Shown piece by piece: positions 1-7,480 of a stretch of 64,000 nt of DNA (within the stretch, counting starts at the first letter, position 1; every line of letters begins with the position of its first letter). The position numbers and the translations under genes are program-made. The DNA lies in assembly GCA_027488935.1 (NCBI GenBank), contig JAIYAP010000040.1, positions 124,001 to 188,000 of the forward strand, written 5' to 3'. The notes under the pieces were generated by a model. The model saw only the letters and a program-made list of their open reading frames with translations. It did no database searches and had not been told where the DNA came from. This stretch comes from Saprospiraceae bacterium (GTDB lineage: Bacteria > Bacteroidota > Bacteroidia > Chitinophagales > Saprospiraceae).

Positions 1-50
1 TTGTTGTCCATAACGTTAGGTATTTTCTTCTGTCTGAAAAATGAAAATAA

Positions 51-76
51 AGGCGGGCGGGAGACCCACCTTTTTT
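51..76 (+). terminator. Possible hairpin terminator at window edge
   Basis: A six-base stem GGCGGG/CCCACC with one mismatch and loop AGA is followed on the plus strand by six T. It lies just beyond the stop codon of the minus-strand lipoprotein gene; read in that direction the downstream tract is CGCCTTTATTTTC, a weaker T-run. It may act in both directions. Bases 1-50 show no gene. Confidence 0.4.
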
Positions 77-95
77 AAATCGGCAACAAGTCCAC

Positions 96-563
96 TTACT
101 TTTTATTCTTGATGGTAAAGTCGTTTAAGGATTTTCCGAGTTCGTTCATATCGCGGCTGAATTCTGCTTTGAATACGTCCCAATTACTTTGGTCTTTGTC
201 GTAAGCAATGATGCGGTTATTCAGGTCGATATTTTTTTGCTCCAGCGCCGCGATATCTTTCAAATACATCGCATCCATTGATTTACCTTTTGCTTTCTTT
301 TGGGCTTTCAGCTCGGCAATGCTTTTGTCGTTGGCGGCAATCATCGCATTTTGTTCGTTTTTGAACATTGCCCATGCAGCAGCATTTTCGGCTTTTTGGG
401 CTGCAATGCTAGAGTCTTTTTGCTCTTGCTTGAGTTCTGTTTTAGCGTCTTTTACCTTGTTCTCTGCACTGTCTACTTTTTCAGCGGACGTTTGGCAGCT
501 GGTAAACAGGAAACCGAGTAAAAAAAGCGCAATCGTGGTAATGGTAAAAAGTGACTTATTCAT
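96..563 (-). CDS. Small lipoprotein with alanine/lysine-rich coiled coil
   Basis: 155 residues. The N-terminus (MNKSLF...LLGFLFTSC) is a lipoprotein signal with a TSC lipobox, so the mature protein should be tethered to the envelope through Cys23. The rest is charged and helical, rich in Ala, Lys, Glu and Gln, with heptad-like spacing between about residues 25 and 110, which suggests a coiled coil. No enzymatic motif is visible. It lies downstream of the CsbD-like gene in the stress island, separated by a strong hairpin, so it may be expressed by readthrough or from its own promoter. Function unknown; a structural or stress-related envelope role is inference from context only. Confidence 0.8.
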   Translation of the reverse strand: MNKSLFTITTIALFLLGFLFTSCQTSAEKVDSAENKVKDAKTELKQEQKDSSIAAQKAENAAAWAMFKNEQNAMIAANDKSIAELKAQKKAKGKSMDAMYLKDIAALEQKNIDLNNRIIAYDKDQSNWDVFKAEFSRDMNELGKSLNDFTIKNKK

Positions 564-605
564 TTTATTTTGTTTGATTTTAAAATTGTTTTTTTTGAAA
601 AACTG

Positions 606-655
606 CTGAAAAGGTCCGTTTCACGATTTTTGACCGACAAACGGAACCTTTTCAG
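606..655 (-). terminator. Strong hairpin terminator or attenuator after csbD-like gene
   Basis: Inverted repeat: CTGAAAAGGTCCGTTT at 606-621 pairs with AAACGGAACCTTTTCAG at 639-655, with one bulged base and a 17-nt loop. On the minus strand the stem is followed by GTTTTTCAAAAAAAAC, a T-run. It sits 10 bp past the CsbD stop and 43 bp before the lipoprotein start, so it could end the csbD transcript or attenuate the lipoprotein. Confidence 0.75.
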
Positions 656-664
656 GGCAGGTGA

Positions 665-850
665 TTAAAGCCCAGAGATTATACTGTGCAGTTCTTCTTT
701 GGTTTTACCAAGTTTGATTTGGATCCGTCCAAGCATTTCTTCCTTTTTGCCCTCTTCGAACATGAGGTCATTGTCGGTCAATTGAGCAAATTGTTGTTTG
801 AGTTTTCCTTTTTGCTCGTTCCAGTTGCCTTTTAATTCTGTAGTATTCAT
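665..850 (-). CDS. CsbD-like stress protein
   Basis: 61 residues, the usual size of CsbD family proteins (PF05532), small hydrophilic cytoplasmic proteins induced by general stress, whose biochemical role is unknown. The family pattern is visible at the start (LKGNWNEQKGKLKQQFAQLTDNDL) read as: GNW, KGK, and a helical second half (EEGKKEEMLGRIQIKLGKTKEE). It has its own promoter with two upstream boxes (909-973), the same architecture found before five other genes of the island, so it is predicted to be co-regulated with them. A strong hairpin follows the stop codon. Confidence 0.9.
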   Translation of the reverse strand: MNTTELKGNWNEQKGKLKQQFAQLTDNDLMFEEGKKEEMLGRIQIKLGKTKEELHSIISGL

Positions 851-908
851 GGTGTTTGTTTTTTATTTCCGGCTTTCCCGGGTTACAGGAGGTGTTGTTT
901 GGGTGGTG

Positions 909-973
909 TAAAGGTGGGTGCTTCTACTGCCTATACTGTTACATCTATCCGGGCAGTAGTTACATCTTTCTCA
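909..973 (-). promoter_or_regulatory. Tandem-box stress promoter of the csbD-like gene
   Basis: Minus strand: distal element TGAGAAAGATGTAAC (959-973), proximal ATGTAAC (938-944) 21 bp downstream, then exactly 23 bp, then the -7-like CCTTTA (909-914). Predicted leader about 55 nt. The distal box abuts the USP stop codon at 977. Confidence 0.75.
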
Positions 974-976
974 CAT

Positions 977-1822
977 TTAGGCTAAGTGCATGATGAGAAT
1001 TGGCTTTTCTGTAGAAAGCGAAATATCCTGAATGATGGTTTTATACATCATATTTTGCCAAAAACTATGATGTAGGCTTACAAAAGCCATTAAATCAATT
1101 TGATGTGCTTCGGCATACGTTTGCAATTCATTCAGAATATCATCTCCTTTTACGGTATGCACCTGAAAAGGCGCTTCAGCACCGTCGGTAGATAACACAG
1201 CATCGGTGATGGTTTGAGTCACTTTTTGATCTATTTCGTGCCCATCTGACACATGCACAAAATGCACAGATGCTCTTAAGGCACGTCCAAAATCCGTGAT
1301 TTCTTGTACCAGCGAGGGCGTTACCGTATCGTAATTGCTGGCGTACATAATGCTTCTGATTTGACTCCACCGTACATCCCGGGGTACCAACAATACCGGG
1401 CAATGGGCATCGCGTGCTACCTGCAATGAAATGTTGCCCATGATTTTGGAGATAAAATCTTGCATACCAGTGGCACCCATGACGATCAGGTCGGTTTGCG
1501 GATTGTTCGACAATTCCAGCAAGCTGCCTACCGTATTTCCGCGCAGAATTTTTGTTTTTACCTGGTTTTTTACCATCACCGAATCATCATCGCCTTCTTC
1601 TTCCGAAATAAATGCGTCCATGGCTTCTACCGATACCTGATTGATTTCCAGATCGGCAATGGGCGAAACAGTCAATTCCTGAGTGGGTAAAAAATATTCA
1701 TTTACGTGTACCAACGTGAGGGTAGCATTCAACTTTTCGGCCAAATGGCGGGCATAATGGAAGGCATTGCGCGCAGTGACCGAGAAATCGGTTGGAACGA
1801 TGATGTTTTTAATCGTATTCAT
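977..1822 (-). CDS. Universal stress protein, tandem UspA domains
   Basis: 281 residues with two UspA folds, roughly 1-150 and 155-281. The first has the hallmark IIVPTDFSVTARNAFHYARHLA start and the nucleotide-binding type end DLIVMGATGMQDFISKIMGNISLQV followed by CPVLLVPR. The second is degenerate: it lacks the G-2X-G-9X-G(S/T) loop and ends ISLSTEKPILIMHLA. One ATP-binding and one decayed half is common in tandem Usps of Bacteroidota. It lies 32 bp after the outer-membrane barrel gene and is probably in the same transcript, hence under the tandem-box promoter at 2527-2591. Confidence 0.93.
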   Translation of the reverse strand: MNTIKNIIVPTDFSVTARNAFHYARHLAEKLNATLTLVHVNEYFLPTQELTVSPIADLEINQVSVEAMDAFISEEEGDDDSVMVKNQVKTKILRGNTVGSLLELSNNPQTDLIVMGATGMQDFISKIMGNISLQVARDAHCPVLLVPRDVRWSQIRSIMYASNYDTVTPSLVQEITDFGRALRASVHFVHVSDGHEIDQKVTQTITDAVLSTDGAEAPFQVHTVKGDDILNELQTYAEAHQIDLMAFVSLHHSFWQNMMYKTIIQDISLSTEKPILIMHLA

Positions 1823-1854
1823 GATTGAAAGATTTTGTACTTGAGAGGGGAAGA

Positions 1855-2499
1855 CTAATGCACTGAAACCGATACATACAGGTTAAATACACCATTAACA
1901 GCATCGGGCAAGGTGTATTGGACGCCCAGCACACTGCGTTCTTTGCCTACTTTGGTTAAGCCGTAATTGTAGCGCGCACCGATACTCAATGCGCCCAAAT
2001 CAATGCCCAAACCTGCTGCCACACCGGCATCTAAGCGGTTGTAGTCGTCGACCTGAATGTTCTCTTCAAAATCAAAAAGGGTGACATTCGATTTGTTGGT
2101 TACTTTACCGGACACCAACACGGCCGCGTACGGACCAAGGTGTACATTGAAATTGCGGGTAACGTGGAATACGAACAGCAGCGGAACTTCTACATAATTC
2201 AAATTGAATTTGGCCGTGCCATTTGCAAATACATTGTTGTACGTGACATCCGCGCCCTTGGTGGTGTAGTACACCTCAGGCTGGATAGACACCCAATTCG
2301 TCAAGGGTACTTTGGCAAAAAAGCCCACATTCAGGCCAGCGTGCGTTTTGGAATTGTCGGCATCTTTGGCGTACAGGTTGGAGTAGTTCAGTCCCGCTTT
2401 GAAGCCAAATCGGGGTGTATTGGTCTCCTGCGCCCGCAAGGTGTGCGCCAGGATAAAGGATAAAAGCAATGCGATAAAAATTCGGAATGAATGGTTCAT
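1855..2499 (-). CDS. PorT-like outer-membrane beta-barrel protein
   Basis: 214 residues from the chosen ATG at 2497-2499, which begins a clean signal peptide (MNHSFRIFIALLLSFILAHTLRAQ); an upstream in-frame start would add ten residues and run into the promoter. Mature part shows alternating strands typical of the PorT/OMP_b-brl_2 family: RFGFKAGLNYSNLYAKD, SIQPEVYYTTKGADV, YVEVPLLFVFHV, LGPYAAVLVSGKV, DAGVAAGLGIDLGALSIGARYNYGLTKVG. Predicted small outer-membrane barrel; cargo unknown. First gene of a two-gene unit with the USP, driven by a tandem-box promoter 20-90 bp upstream. Confidence 0.88.
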   Translation of the reverse strand: MNHSFRIFIALLLSFILAHTLRAQETNTPRFGFKAGLNYSNLYAKDADNSKTHAGLNVGFFAKVPLTNWVSIQPEVYYTTKGADVTYNNVFANGTAKFNLNYVEVPLLFVFHVTRNFNVHLGPYAAVLVSGKVTNKSNVTLFDFEENIQVDDYNRLDAGVAAGLGIDLGALSIGARYNYGLTKVGKERSVLGVQYTLPDAVNGVFNLYVSVSVH

Positions 2500-2526
2500 G
2501 TTTTTGTTTTGTGCATTTGAGCCATA

Positions 2527-2591
2527 CAAAGTTCACCGCAAAAGGAACGGGGTGGGTTACATCTTAAAATATGGTTTTTATATAATTCACA
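2527..2591 (-). promoter_or_regulatory. Tandem-box stress promoter of barrel-USP unit
   Basis: Minus strand: distal element TGTGAATTATATAAA (2577-2591; 13 of 15 match the consensus), proximal ATGTAAC (2556-2562), exactly 23 bp, then ACTTTG (2527-2532). Its upstream edge touches the palindromic repeat array. Confidence 0.7.
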
Positions 2592-2751
2592 GGTACGGAC
2601 AGGTCGCGACCTGTCCCTGCCTCGCGACCTGTCCCTGCCTCGCGACCTGTCCCAACACGCGACCTGTCCCAACACGCGACCCGTACGGACAGGTCGCGAC
2701 CTGTCCCAACACGCCGCACACCCGTAGGGACAGGTCGCGACCTGTCCCTAC
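2592..2751. repeat. Array of CGCGACCTGTCC palindromic repeats
   Basis: About seven near-copies of CGCGACCTGTCC in 160 bp, in units of roughly 18 bp with linkers CTGCCT or CAACA. It ends in a perfect 28-bp palindrome (2724-2751; GTAGGGACAGGTCG plus its reverse complement). The array lies between the DUF6600 stop codon and the barrel promoter. The last base of the DUF6600 stop TAG is the first base of the palindrome on that strand, and GTAGGG adds a second stop. The same palindrome family recurs at 22293 and 24021. Confidence 0.9.
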
Positions 2752-3923
2752 TAATCCTTTTTGGGGCCCAGATTACGCTCTTTCCCTTGTGGTGCCTGGG
2801 GTTGCTGTCTCTGCGCCGGCTTATTCATCCGATCCTTGGATGGTCTAACCTGGGGTTGCTGCCGGGGTGCCGGGTTGGTTTTGCTTGTACGATCCGGTTT
2901 GTTGGCAGGCGCTTGTTGTGGTTGGCGCGGCTGAATGGGTTTATAGGCGCGACTCTTGGGTTGATCGACCTGTTCTTGCTCCGCACGTTGTGTCTGGTTG
3001 GGTATATCGGTTTGTTTTTGCCGTGACCCCTTCGTTGGTTTGTCTGTTGGAACCTTGCGCTGAATTGGTTGATTCGCAGGTGCCTGGTTGGTTTTGGCGG
3101 GACGCTTAGGTTGCACTGCGGCCGGGTTTATTTTGCGTTCGTTCAGGCGTTGGTCGCGGGTTTTGGCATCTTGGAGCTTGCCCACTTTTGTGGGGGCAAT
3201 ACCGGCTGTTTTTTCCACTTTGGGGCGGTAAATTTCCAATTGCTTGTTGGTTACCCGCTGGCCTGGCCGATCGTTTTCTTTTATTTGCATGGGCACAATG
3301 GCGCGGCCCTGGCGTTTTTCTACGTCCTGGCGATCAGGGCCTGGATGGTAATTTTTGCGATTATTGCCATCACCATAGTTGTTAATCACGGTTGTATTGT
3401 TGTAAATGGTGGTGTTATTGGAATTATTCATGTAATACCGATGAATATGCCGATCGCCCAAACGACGGCCGCGCACAAAGGTCCAGCGATCCCCGTGATC
3501 GTGATAACCAGCGCCGTAGGTGGGTCCCATAGGCGTCCATCCGTAATAATCGGGCGAGCTCCGCCAATTTACCCAGGCAGGCCCCCATTCATTGTCGGGA
3601 ATCCACATAAACCCATAAATCGCATCGCTGTACCAACGGCCGTAGTGAAAAGGCGCCCATCCCCAACTGTAATCGGACACCCAGGCCCAACCTTCGTCGG
3701 TTAAAATCCAATATCCGTTGCTGGAATAAGGATTAAATCCGGCATCTACATTGGGCAACCAGACATAGCCGTAATCGGGGCTTTCGATCCAGGAACCATA
3801 AGGGCTTAATTCGTCGTAGAAAATTTGAAAATTGACGGTGCGGGGTTGCGCTTGGGTCTGTGGCAGACAAATACCCGAAAAAACGAGCACGGTCAAGGCA
3901 AAAACGATATGTTTAAAGAACAT
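2751..3923 (-). CDS. DUF6600 secreted protein with basic Gln/Pro-rich tail
   Basis: 390 residues. Signal peptide about 1-26 (ends QTQAQ). Residues 27-165 carry the aromatic DUF6600 pattern: FYDELSPYGSWIESPDYGYVWLP, GYWILTDEGWAWVSDYSWGWAPFHYGRW, GFMWIPDNEWGPAWVNWR. An Asn-rich stretch (about 165-190) leads to a 190-residue low-complexity tail rich in Gln, Pro, Lys and Arg with repeated RQQPQ/NKP motifs. Family function is unknown. It follows mlaD by 33 bp, so it is probably the last gene of the mla transcript. The tail may bind polyanions or peptidoglycan, but that is only inference from charge. Confidence 0.85.
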   Translation of the reverse strand: MFFKHIVFALTVLVFSGICLPQTQAQPRTVNFQIFYDELSPYGSWIESPDYGYVWLPNVDAGFNPYSSNGYWILTDEGWAWVSDYSWGWAPFHYGRWYSDAIYGFMWIPDNEWGPAWVNWRSSPDYYGWTPMGPTYGAGYHDHGDRWTFVRGRRLGDRHIHRYYMNNSNNTTIYNNTTVINNYGDGNNRKNYHPGPDRQDVEKRQGRAIVPMQIKENDRPGQRVTNKQLEIYRPKVEKTAGIAPTKVGKLQDAKTRDQRLNERKINPAAVQPKRPAKTNQAPANQPIQRKVPTDKPTKGSRQKQTDIPNQTQRAEQEQVDQPKSRAYKPIQPRQPQQAPANKPDRTSKTNPAPRQQPQVRPSKDRMNKPAQRQQPQAPQGKERNLGPKKD

Positions 3924-3956
3924 GTTTTGGCGTTTTAGAAGGTTTAAATGATGGGA

Positions 3957-4949
3957 CTATTCTTGCGCTTTTGCTTTCTTTTTAAAATACCGCCGCAATA
4001 AGAAATTGTGTTGTACGGCTTCCAGGTCTTCGTCCAATTTGAGCGAGCTACTTTCAAGGTTTTTCAGGGTTGCTTTCATATTGGCACCGGTAGACTCATC
4101 ATACAACAACACGCCCAGGGCAGACTTTGGGTTGCGGCTGGCCGTTTGGAGCGTGGCCACCATCACCCGGGCGGTATCGGCAATTTGCTGCAATTGGCGC
4201 GCGGTCGATTTTACGGAGTTAAAAACAAGGGTATCTGATACTAAATCATGCGCCAGGGTGCCTTTTTTGTTCAAACCTGCGCTAAAGGTGTTGAGCGATG
4301 CGAGCAATTGCTGCGCCTGCGCCGAAGCTTTGTTTAAAGAACTGGCGGTCGCGTCAACGGTTTTGTGCAGTGCATGGGTCGTTGCACTCAAATTGTCATA
4401 TAATTCATTGTCATTCAATAATTTACCAATAGTTCCTTCACCGGCGGCCAGTTTGGTGCTCATCGTTTTGAAATTGGTCGTAATTTCCAACAGGTTTTCG
4501 TTATTGGCTTGCAGCATATTAATCATGTCTTCATTGGTAAAGGTTTTTTCAACCTCCAGGGTATCGCCTGCTACTACTTCCGGGTACGCACCGGTGCCGC
4601 CATAAATAATCAGAATTTTATTGCCAATGAGTCCATCCGTGCTCAGTTTTACTTTAGCGTCTTGCCGAATATATTGTTGCACCTTGTTTTCAATGTTTAA
4701 ATCGACCGCAACTTGAGAACTGCCGTAAAATTTCAAACCCGATACAACCCCCACTTTTACCCCCGAAAACCAAATATTGCTGCCTTTTTTCAGACCGCTT
4801 ACATCGGGAAACAGCGAAACGATTTTAATTTTAGGCTGGAAAGTATCGTGCAAATTTCCCACCATCAGAATACCGGCCACCAGAAAGCTTAAGCCTACCA
4901 GCACAAATAGTCCGACAATAACGGCGCGTTTATTGGATTTTTCAATCAT
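3957..4949 (-). CDS. mlaD: MlaD/MCE-domain lipid-transport protein
   Basis: 330 residues. One N-terminal membrane anchor (about 10-30, VIVGLFVLVGLSFLVAGILMVG) and an MCE domain at about 38-115 (IVSLFPDVSGLKKGSNIWFSGVKVGVVSGL), then a long helical region (about 130-320) as in Bacteroidota MlaD proteins. MCE proteins form rings that pass phospholipids across the periplasm between the MlaFE ABC transporter and the outer membrane. It starts 4 bp after the mlaF stop, so is translationally coupled. No MlaC or MlaA is visible nearby, as is usual in this phylum. Confidence 0.92.
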   Translation of the reverse strand: MIEKSNKRAVIVGLFVLVGLSFLVAGILMVGNLHDTFQPKIKIVSLFPDVSGLKKGSNIWFSGVKVGVVSGLKFYGSSQVAVDLNIENKVQQYIRQDAKVKLSTDGLIGNKILIIYGGTGAYPEVVAGDTLEVEKTFTNEDMINMLQANNENLLEITTNFKTMSTKLAAGEGTIGKLLNDNELYDNLSATTHALHKTVDATASSLNKASAQAQQLLASLNTFSAGLNKKGTLAHDLVSDTLVFNSVKSTARQLQQIADTARVMVATLQTASRNPKSALGVLLYDESTGANMKATLKNLESSSLKLDEDLEAVQHNFLLRRYFKKKAKAQE

Positions 4950-4952
4950 GGT

Positions 4953-5732
4953 TTATTGAATAAAATTGTATTCATAAAAATCGTGTATTTGGGCATCCTC
5001 GGTTTGAAACACGGCATCGAAGGTTCCAATTTTTAAAAAAGTGCCTTCAATTAGCATGGCAACCCGGTTGCAGGTGCTTTTTGCGCAAGTGAGATCGTGG
5101 GTAATGATGACCGAACTGGTTTTGTATTGCTCCTGCACCTGGTTGATGAGTGCATTGATTTCAGCACAGGTCACGGGGTCGAGGCCCGCTGTAGGTTCGT
5201 CATACAACATGATTTCGGGCTTGAGAATGAGGGTGCGCGCAATGCCAATACGTTTTCGCTGGCCACCGGAAAGGTCAGCAGGCATTTGCAGCATTTTACT
5301 TTTAAGTCCTACCGCATCGAGGGTTTCTTCCACGGTAAAATCAACTTCTTTCCTGGTCATCTTGGGCTTGTTGATGCTGAGCGGGAAAGCCAGGTTTTGG
5401 TAAATGCTCATGCTATCATACAAGGCGCTGCTTTGAAACGAAAACCCCACGCGCAGGCGCAAGGCATCGAGGGCTTTCCCGCGCAAGTCATGCACGTTTT
5501 GATCCAAAATAATTACCGTTCCCGCATCGGGCTGCAACAAAGCCACCATGATTTTGATGAGCACCGATTTGCCCGAACCCGATTTGCCGAGTACCGCCAC
5601 GTTTTCGCCTTTCAAAACAGTGAGGTCAACGCCTTTTAATACATCTAAGGTCCCAAAAGACTTTCGCAGCCCTTCAATCCGAATGACGGTTGCTTCGGAG
5701 TCAATGATCGGCGCCTGTTGTGATTTGTTCAT
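4953..5732 (-). CDS. mlaF: MlaF-type ABC transporter ATPase
   Basis: 259 residues with a complete ABC ATPase: Walker A GKSGSGKS (about 50-57), Q-loop FSFQSS, signature LSGGQRKR (about 149), Walker B IMLYDEP with catalytic Glu, D-loop AGLDP and switch His in VIITHD. The order mlaE-mlaF-mlaD with 3-bp gaps identifies it as the ATPase of a lipid-asymmetry transporter rather than another ABC system. Cytoplasmic, paired with the MlaE permease. Confidence 0.95.
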   Translation of the reverse strand: MNKSQQAPIIDSEATVIRIEGLRKSFGTLDVLKGVDLTVLKGENVAVLGKSGSGKSVLIKIMVALLQPDAGTVIILDQNVHDLRGKALDALRLRVGFSFQSSALYDSMSIYQNLAFPLSINKPKMTRKEVDFTVEETLDAVGLKSKMLQMPADLSGGQRKRIGIARTLILKPEIMLYDEPTAGLDPVTCAEINALINQVQEQYKTSSVIITHDLTCAKSTCNRVAMLIEGTFLKIGTFDAVFQTEDAQIHDFYEYNFIQ

Positions 5733-5735
5733 GGT

Positions 5736-6530
5736 TTAAAAATTTCTGAACCAGTTGGACACTTGTACGATCAGGATTTCTTCGAGAAAAATCAGAAACA
5801 TGGCAAGTACCACGGCTTCATTGGCCGCCTTGCCTACCCCGCGAGTGCCCTGGGTAGCGTGGTATCCTTTGAAAGCGCCCACCATGCCAATGGTAAATCC
5901 GTACACCACCGTTTTGGCAATAGACGTATAAATATCGAGAAAGGAAATACCTGAAAATGCGTTTTGAATAAAAACCCGCAAACCCGTGTTTTCGGAAGCA
6001 TGCACATTGAAATAAGCGCCTGTTAAGCCCACAAAACTGCAATACATGGACAAAATGGGCACCGAGAGGGTTGTGGCGATCACCCGGGTAACCACCAAAT
6101 ATTTATACGGATTGACTGCCGAAACTTCCATCGCATCTATTTGCTCGGTCACTTGCATGGAGCCTAATTCGGCACCAATGCTCGATCCTACTTTACCTGC
6201 ACAAATAATCGCCGTCACCAAAGGCCCTAAGGCTTTGATGATGGCGATACCCATCAGCGATGGCAGCCACGAAACAGCGCCAAAATCCTCTAAGGAAGGG
6301 CGCGATTGCTTGGTAAAAACGATCCCGATCACAAATCCGGTCAGCGAAATCAGGGAAAGCGACTTCAAGCCGATTTCATAACCTTGATGTATGATTTCAC
6401 GGGTGTGAAAAGGCCTTGTGAAAACGGATTTAAAAAAGCGTAAAAAGAAGTGAAAACCCCTAAAAACGCCGATAAAATACGCATCCAGACTATTTGAAAA
6501 AACCGCAGACGGCTCCTGGTTGTCCTTCAT
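5736..6530 (-). CDS. mlaE: MlaE-type ABC transporter permease
   Basis: 264 residues with five or so membrane segments. The family-specific core is clear: SLTGFVIGIVFTKQSRPSL, then GPLVTAIICAGKVGSSIGAELGSMQVTEQIDAMEVSAVNPYKYLVVTR, and a C-terminal IVQVSNWF. First gene of the mlaEFD-DUF6600 unit. The 160 bp upstream contain the terminator of the BON gene (6645-6682) and no clear TAnnTTTG promoter. Confidence 0.95.
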   Translation of the reverse strand: MKDNQEPSAVFSNSLDAYFIGVFRGFHFFLRFFKSVFTRPFHTREIIHQGYEIGLKSLSLISLTGFVIGIVFTKQSRPSLEDFGAVSWLPSLMGIAIIKALGPLVTAIICAGKVGSSIGAELGSMQVTEQIDAMEVSAVNPYKYLVVTRVIATTLSVPILSMYCSFVGLTGAYFNVHASENTGLRVFIQNAFSGISFLDIYTSIAKTVVYGFTIGMVGAFKGYHATQGTRGVGKAANEAVVLAMFLIFLEEILIVQVSNWFRNF

Positions 6531-6644
6531 GTTGTACGAAGCGCCGCCTGAAAGGCTGCATTCTTTGTCATGCTGAAGCGCTGATGGTCATGTTTTTAGG
6601 TCAAAATCTATCCACAAAACAATACAGTGCGAAGTATAAAAAGT

Positions 6645-6682
6645 GTTGTTGCAGCAAGAACAAGCGCCCTTCCTGCAACAAC
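6645..6682 (-). terminator. Terminator after the triple-BON gene
   Basis: Perfect 10-bp inverted repeat GTTGTTGCAG (6645-6654) / CTGCAACAAC (6673-6682) with an 18-nt loop; on the minus strand the stem is followed by ACTTTTTATAC. It ends 12 bp past the BON stop codon. Confidence 0.75.
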
Positions 6683-6693
6683 ATCCATTGATT

Positions 6694-7368
6694 TTAGTCT
6701 ACCAGCGCATAATCGTATTCAACAATGATTTCGTTGTCTACCATCCATACACCTGGTGCATTCCAGGCAATACGGCCTGCTTCTTCTTTTTGGTAAAATG
6801 AACTTACCGTGCCGCCCAAGCGCACTTTGTTTTCATTTACCACCACGGTGATATCGCTGTCATTGATCGACCAATTCCGGCGCAGTGCGTTTTCGATATC
6901 GGCTTGTTCAATTTTGTCGAGCGATTTTGATTTAATCTTGATGTTGTTGGTCACACCCAATACGCCCATCAAATTTTTAATGGCATTGCGTGCCGCTTCT
7001 TTTTGGTAGTTCCACTGCAATTCGCCTTCCAGCGTAACCCAGCCGTCTTCTACTTTTACCTTTACACCGTCATTGGGAACTTCCCAATTCCAGCGAAAAG
7101 CGTTCAGAATTTCTTTCGCGATTTCGTTGTCGTCTTTTTTAGCAGCGAGGCTGGTAAATTTGACTTCAATTTTTTCAACGATCGCCTTCACGCCCATTAC
7201 ATTTTTGGTAGCGCGTTCGGCTTCCGTTTTTTTCGCGTAACTGTCTACAACACCCGTCAACGTAACAATGCCATCCTTCACCGTAACACCAATTTCAGCG
7301 GCATTCAGCAGGGGTTCCCATTTGATGGCGTCTTGCACCATTTTCTGTAATTCTGCGTTATTTTTCAT
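6694..7368 (-). CDS. Triple BON-domain protein
   Basis: 224 residues with three consecutive BON domains, about 3-70, 77-145 and 150-220. Each has the pattern V-V-DGxVTLxGxVxxxxxKxxAxxAxxxVxGVxxVxNxI (for example VTVKDGIVTLTGVVDSYAKKTEAERATKNVMGVKAIV). BON domains bind phospholipid or cell-envelope surfaces; OsmY is the best known. No signal peptide is evident, so this one may be cytoplasmic, unlike OsmY. It has its own tandem-box promoter (7411-7475) and a terminator, so it forms a single-gene unit of the stress island. Confidence 0.92.
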   Translation of the reverse strand: MKNNAELQKMVQDAIKWEPLLNAAEIGVTVKDGIVTLTGVVDSYAKKTEAERATKNVMGVKAIVEKIEVKFTSLAAKKDDNEIAKEILNAFRWNWEVPNDGVKVKVEDGWVTLEGELQWNYQKEAARNAIKNLMGVLGVTNNIKIKSKSLDKIEQADIENALRRNWSINDSDITVVVNENKVRLGGTVSSFYQKEEAGRIAWNAPGVWMVDNEIIVEYDYALVD

Positions 7369-7410
7369 GGTTGTTTATGTTTAATTGTAAAGTTTTTCTT
7401 TACGATGCTG

Positions 7411-7475
7411 CAAAGTTGCAGGAGTATAAAGTGGCACTTGTTGTATAACTTTTGTTAAAAGTTACATACTTCACA
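7411..7475 (-). promoter_or_regulatory. Tandem-box stress promoter of the BON gene
   Basis: Minus strand: distal element TGTGAAGTATGTAAC (7461-7475), a degenerate proximal box TATACAAC (7440-7447), exactly 23 bp, then ACTTTG (7411-7416). The distal element starts 6 bp from the dehydrogenase stop codon. Confidence 0.7.
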
Positions 7476-7480
7476 GGCAC

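Noticed and set aside
2592-2751. CRISPR-like appearance of the CGCGACCTGTCC array
   Set aside because: Units are about 18 bp, linkers are 5-6 bp and shared, not unique spacers, and no cas genes are near. It is a palindromic repeat array.
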